Source: Aralia elata (taxonomy: Eukaryota; Streptophyta; Magnoliopsida; Apiales; Araliaceae). From it: a DNA stretch of 64,000 bases. Position numbers and translations under genes: made by a program. This document shows, piece by piece, positions 58,945-64,000 of this stretch. The notes under the pieces were generated by a model. The model had not been told where the DNA came from. It ran no database searches and was given only the letters and a program-made list of their open reading frames with translations. The stretch covers positions 17,168,616 to 17,232,615 of the forward strand of contig CM068382.1 of assembly GCA_034770075.1 (NCBI GenBank), given 5' to 3'. Every line of letters starts with the position of its first letter. Positions within the stretch are counted from its first letter, which is position 1.

Positions 58945-59196
58945 AGTGATCACACTAAATCAAAGATGGTGCAAGAAAAGAAAACTGAAAACCTATGGGC
59001 CAATTTGCAACCAAAATAAAGAGCTACGACCCAATGGTTTTAGTGCTATGGACTTTGGGCTTACAAAAAGTTTGACAATCAAATAACAAAATCTTATTGA
59101 TTTCCTTGATATATAAACCCAAATGTTATTAACTGCCACTAGCCCACTTATTTGGACTTAACGGCGGTAACGGAACGGAAGCAAATGAGTGTCGCA

Positions 59197-59214
59197 GAAG
59201 GTTGTAGAACTCTC
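59197..59214 (+). promoter_or_regulatory. Heat-shock element of the sHSP gene
   Basis: Alternating units GAA-gg-TTG-ta-GAA-ct-CTC: two perfect GAA units and two that differ from TTC by one base (TTG, CTC), in correct 5-bp phase. It lies about 100 bases upstream of the TATA box, where heat-shock factors would bind. Confidence 0.75.
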
Positions 59215-59312
59215 TCGCGCTCTGTCTCCCTATCACTGTAATAAATGTAAATTAAAGTTAAAGCAATAAGTATGGAAAACCCCAGATAAGCCTGGATTCA
59301 TCATCTTCACCC

Positions 59313-59320
59313 TATAAATA
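59313..59320 (+). promoter_or_regulatory. TATA box of the sHSP gene
   Basis: TATAAATA, 113 bases before the ATG, predicting a ~85-base leader. Confidence 0.8.
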
Positions 59321-59433
59321 CCATTCAAATCTTCCCCATTTACCCATCAGAAACAAAAATCTCAATTGCTATCAAATTAAATCCTATCTTCCAAACCCCA
59401 ATCTATTAATCAATCCCACCAATTATACAAACG

Positions 59434-59907
59434 ATGGCCCTAATTCCAAGCTTCTTTGGCGGCCGACGAAGCAGCCCATTCGATCCATTCTCTCTTGATC
59501 TCTTCGATCCATTCCAAGAATTCTCCAACATTCTCGCCAATGTTCCCAATTCGGCTCGGGAAACCTCAGCATTTGTAAACACTAGGATTGATTGGAAAGA
59601 GACGCCGGAGGCTCACGTGTTCAAGGCCGATCTTCCCGGTCTGAAGAAAGAGGAAGTGAAAGTTGAGGTCGAAGACGGCAGAGTCCTCCAGATCAGCGGA
59701 GAGAGAAGCAGTGAGAAAGAGGAGAAGAACGACAAATGGCACCGTGTGGAGAGGAGCAGCGGCAAGTTCCTACGCCGGTTCCGGCTGCCGGAGAATGCAA
59801 AGCTGGAAGAAGTGAAGGCTAGTATGGAGAATGGCGTGCTTACGGTGACTGTGCCCAAAGAGGAGGTGAAGAAGCCTGAGGTCAAGGCCATTGACATTTC
59901 TGGCTAG
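59434..59907 (+). CDS. HSP20: Class I small heat-shock protein (~18 kDa)
   Basis: 157 residues, one exon as usual for cytosolic class I sHSPs. The N-terminus MALIPSFFGGRRSSPFDPFS is the class I signature. The alpha-crystallin domain spans about residues 50-140, with consensus blocks HVFKADLPGLKKEEVKVEVE (61-80) and ENGVLTVTVPK (132-142), and FLRRFRLPENA at 112-122. The C-terminal I-x-I motif (IDI, 153-155) links dimers into oligomers. There is no transit peptide, so it should be cytosolic, holding unfolding proteins for refolding under heat. The heat-shock element and TATA box upstream predict heat induction. It is far more GC-rich than the surrounding DNA, as expected for a conserved host gene. 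A broken paralogue lies 5.7 kb to the left. Confidence 0.98.
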   Translation: MALIPSFFGGRRSSPFDPFSLDLFDPFQEFSNILANVPNSARETSAFVNTRIDWKETPEAHVFKADLPGLKKEEVKVEVEDGRVLQISGERSSEKEEKNDKWHRVERSSGKFLRRFRLPENAKLEEVKASMENGVLTVTVPKEEVKKPEVKAIDISG

Positions 59908-59973
59908 TACTGAACAATAATGCCGCCCTCTAATCTTCCATCTGTGTGTTGTGTGTTTCCAATTAGTCATGCA

Positions 59974-59979
59974 AATAAA
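59974..59979 (+). terminator. Poly(A) signal of the sHSP gene
   Basis: AATAAA, 67 bases after the stop codon; a second AATAAA is near 60078. Confidence 0.6.
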
Positions 59980-61029
59980 TAGTTGTTTATATGTGTAGAA
60001 GTTTCGTCTGATTAAAATTTTGGTGATGTCTCAATGTTGCAAAATTAAGATCTGGATGTACTAGATATTTGAAGTGATAATAAAGATTAGTTCTTTTTGT
60101 TTTCGGTTCATGTATGGAAGCAGGGGCAAACAAGAATAGGAAAACCAAAAAAAACCCAAACCTAACTGAATAATTGAACATATTCTACGTAAAACATGAA
60201 GCAGCTCTATCTAATGTGAAATAGACTAATAGTAATATATTTTATGTAAAATTCGAAGTAGTTCCTTTTAAGAACTTTGAATTGAGATATGAACATAGTC
60301 TAAATTGTACAAAGAGCTGTTTTTACATTATTCCAAATTAATTCTAAAAAAGTTTTTATAAGATTAAAAATGTTCATTGAGTGCCTCATGGCTATGTTAC
60401 TGAATAATTTAAAGATATTAAATAAATATTCCTCAAAGACTCGTTAATTATTTGATTGTTGGTAGATCTTTTTATACGTGTTCGAAAAGAGCACTTAATA
60501 ATTATTCGTTTGTTGGAACCAGAAATAAAAATTTTGATGGATAACAAATAAGAATCACATAAAAACTTTTTTTGAGTAACGAGTTAAACTAGATCATTTC
60601 TCAAGAGCTTATTAAAGGCTCTGACACCACCAATTGAATCTGAAATTTACATGTTGATGATGCATTACGTACAAACGTATGATCATTACACAAAATTAAA
60701 AAGGAATTATAAATAGAAAAATAAAAGAACTAAAGTTTGAGGATAATGTAGCGCGGACAATGAGCCGAACAAAAGTTGCTCATCAGAATTGTTAAACTAT
60801 CCATTTTAAAAATTTATTCGCACCAAGTGGAGATCCCCCTCACGTCTTAAAAGTAAATAAATAAGTAGCTCCTCTTGATTCTGATTTTTACTGAAAAATC
60901 GATTCAAACGTATTATCTTGCACAATAACAAAAAATATTTTACCAATAGGTTATTTTTTGATTCATTTTACAAGTTAAGTAGTTAACTATTTTTTTATTA
61001 TCAAACATTAAAAAATCATAAACAGCACC
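59980..61029. other. Intergenic, nothing recognised
   Basis: AT-rich sequence downstream of the sHSP gene with no ORF of note, RNA gene or repeat border seen. Confidence 0.5.
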
Positions 61030-62290
61030 GTACATCATAGTCTTAAATTTCCAAAAGGATATCAACACGTCGAGGGGTAACCCTCCCCAATCCATCATAG
61101 TTCAAAAGGTTAATAACAAAATTTGGCGGCAATAGGTGAGTGATAAAAACATCATGCTGATGGTAGGTTGCTAGGCATAGAATGAGGCTCAACAGATTGT
61201 TAAAAGAGAAATAGCTTGTTTGTTATTCGATTCCAAGATAACATTCTCACAACCAATAGCTAAGGATCAGAGACCATCAAATATGGCGTATAATTTTGCT
61301 AAAAGAACATAAACTTCTCTAAGCTTACGATGTCCCAATGTCCCTCATTATTTCGCAGAACCGCTGCAGCACCTGCTAATGATGTGTAGTCGAAGAAATA
61401 CTACCATCAGTGTTAATCTTAATGGTACCAACAGGGGCTGGGGAATTCCAGCTAACTGAAATGGCCACAGGAGTAATGCTTCTTATGATCTTAGGTGAGG
61501 TTTGGTTCGCGTCAAATTAATATAATAATTCCGTAATGTAATAGGCTATTACATTGATTTGACATTTTTTTTTTGATTCATGCATTACATGTATGTATTA
61601 GCCCATTACAAAGATAATGTTATTACACCGAATTTTGACTCTTTTTTTTTATTTACATCTTCTATTTGATGTATTAGCTCAGTAATTACATTATGTAGTG
61701 CAATAGGTCATAAAAGACAAAACAGTAATGATTACAACTGATTTGTCATTTTAACTAATAATTTATTTTATTCATTACGTACAATCATATAATTTAATGA
61801 ACCAAACATAATTTTGAACATAATGTAATAACATTACGATTATTACACAAATATCAAGAATCAATCAAAAAAATATGTCGTAATAACCTTTTATCATTGC
61901 ATTACAATTTTATTACATTACATAGACTATTGTATTACATCAAATTTCTATTCCACTAACCAAACCCCACCTTATGGTATCCAAGATAATTAAAATTTAA
62001 AGCTTGGAAGAAACTAGCTTTGATGATCATGGATACTGATGTAAGCCTTAGTTAAATTTTTTTTGAATTTCTATGTAACCAAATATTCCAGAGCACACAG
62101 ATAAAAATTAAAAACCTAGGAATATTATGAGTAGGAATATATAGGGGTAAAATTAGTAGCATTAGACTTAAGTCACTCCAAAAAAGTTCCTTGAAAAAAC
62201 GATGGATTCGATGAAACCTACATTGGTAAAATACTCTGTACCTTGCAAAGAGACAATTCTGTTTTGTTTATGTAAAAAACGAAAAATAAA
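61030..62290 (-). pseudogene. LINE-type RNase H (RVT_3) relic, split by a MITE
   Basis: On the minus strand the stretch just left of the MITE reads WNSPAPVGTIKINTDGS, the start of the plant LINE/RVT_3 RNase H domain with its first Asp. It then degenerates through frame changes, with AGAAAVL-like, GL-like and LESNN-like blocks still traceable in different frames to ~61180. The right part (61975-62290) reads toward a zf-RVT-like region (CALEYLVT). Numerous stops and shifts are present. A MITE at 61494-61971 separates the halves at a TTA duplication. Confidence 0.6.
61494..61971. mobile_element. PIF/Harbinger (Tourist)-type MITE
   Basis: 478 bp with ends GGTGAGGTTTGGTT and AACCAAACCCCACC and TTA on both sides (61491-61493, 61972-61974). 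The interior is dominated by 'aatgtaata/attacat' motifs. No ORF. Confidence 0.82.
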
Positions 62291-62367
62291 GTAACACTCC
62301 TACTAGATAACTATAATAAAAGTACTCCGACATGTACCCCTCTAATTTTGAGGTAACAATTTGTATT

Positions 62368-63025
62368 TGTGGGTCCAAGTGCATATTAGGGTTCACATGA
62401 CCTAATTAAATTAAATGTACAAATTAGGGTTTACAAAAAACCTAATTAAATGTACAAATTAGGGTTCATGTGACCTAATTAAATGTACTAGACCCAGGGA
62501 AGTCTCCACGTGTTCCAAGGCAGAAGACCCGTGGATGCGACCCATTTTGAGAATTGATTGAGGGATTGGATTGGTGGCTAGAAGAACAGGACAATTTGGG
62601 CATTACTTTGATGATTAAAGGGCATTTCTGGAATTTCTCCTTTAAAACATAATTAAAGGGTATTTCGGGAATTTCTCTTAAAACATGTGCCTGGCATGTG
62701 ACTATTTTCCAGAAAAACTCTATAAATAGCCCCTCTATTCCAAGAAAAGGAGATCGCTCTCAAGACATTACACTTAGACTCTTGGAAGCTCTAAACACTT
62801 GAAACTCTCTCACAACTCGAAGACTCTAGAAGGCTCTTGGAATCCTTGCTACCCTAACCCGGTTTCCGGATTCTAGGAGTTCTGCCACGTGTCATTAGAG
62901 TAATTGCCCACCTGTTCTTCTCCCCTCTTCAATCAATCAATCAGTTCCGTACTCTTCGTGGATTTCTCTCCTCTCCAGCCAATACGAAACCCTAACCCTA
63001 GCAAGGTGTAATTTTCTTACCTACA
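62368..63025 (+). mobile_element. 5' LTR of the right Tat/Ogre-like gypsy element
   Basis: 658 bp from TGTGGGTCCAAGTG to TTACCTACA, aligned to 1314-1994 throughout. TATAAATA lies at 62721-62728. The primer site and gag follow at once, so it is a 5' LTR. The flank before it (gtatt, 62363-62367) cannot be checked because the 3' end is outside the window. Confidence 0.85.
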
Positions 63026-63031
63026 TTTATT

Positions 63032-63049
63032 TGGCGACTCTGCTGGGGA
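63032..63049 (+). other. Primer-binding site (tRNA-Arg type)
   Basis: TGGCGACTCTGCTGGGGA, six bases after the LTR. From established knowledge this type of site pairs with tRNA-Arg in Ogre/Tat elements; the tRNA identity was not checked here. Confidence 0.75.
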
Positions 63050-63070
63050 GGTGTAGAATTCGTGAAGGGT

Positions 63071-64000
63071 ATGCCCACAACTCGAAGTGGGAGAATTACA
63101 GGAAGAGTTTCACCGACAACAAGCATCACTTCACCGGATCCGATTCCAAGGCAAGTAAATCTAGTGCCCCAAAGCGCGAATCTGGATTTTGATCAACCCA
63201 TCCTAGAAGACGTTTCAGAAGGAAGTTCAACATCACCTCAAATGGCTGATCAACAACAAACCAGTGCTAGACAGCCAAACGCAGGAAGGCAAGGTGAGGA
63301 GGTCACTGGAGCGCAGACAACTGCGAATGCTGTGCAGATAGAAATGCTCAAAGCCTTACAGGAGACACGAGAAGGCCAAGGGATGATGATGACCATGATG
63401 TTGGAGATGCAGAGGAAGCAAGAAGGAATGGGGAATTTCCGTCAGCAGTTGATGCAAATCCCCACTTTCAGGGCTATGTTCCCAGGAAGTTCGCAGGGGG
63501 AACGAGCAGAAGTGGAGGACAACAGCAACAACAAAGAGAATCCGACTGTGCTGCCAACAACGGAGAGTCAGCTGATTCCAATCATCAACTTGGAGCCCCA
63601 AAACAGCGGTGATGTGCCACAACTCAGATTGGAAGCAAGTCAGCCTCAGCCCAACATCATCCCGACTACTCTCCCAGCATTTTCACAAGTGCAGATACCG
63701 ACCATCCCGAGCTACATCCAACGAGCAAGCCAACAAGCACCACCGATTCAAATCGTGCAAGATGGAAGTGTACACCAGCCAACTTCCTTACCATACCCAC
63801 CACCTATGCATCAATACATCACAGCCCCTCAGAGAGTCCATACCACGAGCCAGTATGTGACGAAGGATGATATGATCGACGTGATCAATCAACTTCGCAA
63901 GCAGACATCCCGACCTTCAGAGTTGGACTTTACTCCACCTTACCCGGCACACATACGAAGACAACCTTACCCGGCAGGGTATATTGAGCATCCCCCGCAG
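63071..64000 (+). CDS. Gypsy gag, open to the window edge
   Basis: 310 codons from ATGCCCACAACTCGA with no stop to base 64000. The N-terminus is basic and Ser/Thr-rich (MPTTRSGRITGRVS). A Met/Gln-rich helix-like part follows (MMMTMMLEMQRKQEG, about residues 107-121). Then comes a long Gln/Pro/Ile-rich linker, and finally YVTKDDMIDVINQLRKQ and DFTPPYPAHIRRQPYPAGYI, which resembles the PPYP...PYP.GY block of plant Tat-lineage gag proteins just before the gag core. Gag would form the particle that carries the element RNA. The open frame over all visible codons suggests a comparatively young copy; pol lies outside the window. The lineage rests on the primer site and this block. Confidence 0.85.
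   Translation, partial: MPTTRSGRITGRVSPTTSITSPDPIPRQVNLVPQSANLDFDQPILEDVSEGSSTSPQMADQQQTSARQPNAGRQGEEVTGAQTTANAVQIEMLKALQETREGQGMMMTMMLEMQRKQEGMGNFRQQLMQIPTFRAMFPGSSQGERAEVEDNSNNKENPTVLPTTESQLIPIINLEPQNSGDVPQLRLEASQPQPNIIPTTLPAFSQVQIPTIPSYIQRASQQAPPIQIVQDGSVHQPTSLPYPPPMHQYITAPQRVHTTSQYVTKDDMIDVINQLRKQTSRPSELDFTPPYPAHIRRQPYPAGYIEHPPQ

Noticed and set aside
59613..59897. 94-codon minus-strand ORF opposite the sHSP gene
   Set aside because: Antisense shadow of a GC-rich conserved coding exon.

Overview
This is a repeat-dominated, AT-rich stretch of a flowering-plant nuclear genome, very probably a eudicot. The basis is intron-bearing and TATA-driven plant genes, plant-specific transposon families (FAR1-type MULE, Stowaway/mariner, plant hAT, chromovirus and Tat-like Ty3/gypsy, Ty1/copia) and a TAAACCC telomere-type repeat. 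The species cannot be named from the sequence. Only two ordinary host genes look intact. One is a two-exon carboxylesterase on the minus strand (38597-40807) resembling the plant CXE18 group. The other is a single-exon class I small heat-shock protein on the plus strand (59434-59907), with a heat-shock element, a TATA box and a poly(A) signal.

Layout, left to right. 1-1994 is the 3' end of a Tat/Ogre-like gypsy element. 2669-7586 is a decayed FAR1-type MULE with ~390-bp inverted repeats, which still carries an intact small GRF zinc-finger ORF on the opposite strand. A ~2.98-kb segment holding the MULE right arm, a Stowaway MITE and the start of a copia element is tandemly duplicated (6922-9906 and 9907-12878). 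The copia element itself runs 10987-17129 with target duplication GAGGT. 17135-22421 is gene-poor and holds MITEs, a hAT-like repeat, a 169-bp tandem duplication and a small relic of a second carboxylesterase.

22422-37150 is a 5'-truncated minus-strand copia element broken by three LTR elements, each with a readable 5-bp target duplication: a 4.0-kb solo LTR (23753-27752, GATGT), a complete Reina-like chromovirus (28205-35552, GTATA) and a 504-bp solo LTR (35932-36435, AACAT). The chromovirus integrase is in turn split by a 2.06-kb hAT element (29304-31365, TCCGTACA).

After the carboxylesterase come a four-unit telomeric repeat, a near-perfect 216-bp foldback, several MITEs and a complete plant mariner-like element (46269-50147, TA/TA) with an uninterrupted 426-aa DD39D transposase. 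That protein is the most intact transposase here. A 3.3-kb solo LTR (50193-53487, ATATA), a small-heat-shock pseudogene cut by a copia 3' LTR, further LTR fragments and a decayed plant-transposon protein gene follow. A 764-bp hAT-like element (AGTGATCA) lies just upstream of the heat-shock gene. The right end holds a LINE-type RNase H relic split by a MITE, then the 5' LTR, primer-binding site and open gag of a second Tat-like gypsy element running off the window.

The genes do not form a pathway. The region records gene duplication and decay (carboxylesterase and sHSP relics near intact paralogues) together with layered transposon insertions whose order can be read from the target duplications. 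I found no convincing undescribed biological system. The best leads are the intact mariner transposase, the intact GRF ORF in a dead MULE and the Pol III-like boxes near both ends of the hAT element.
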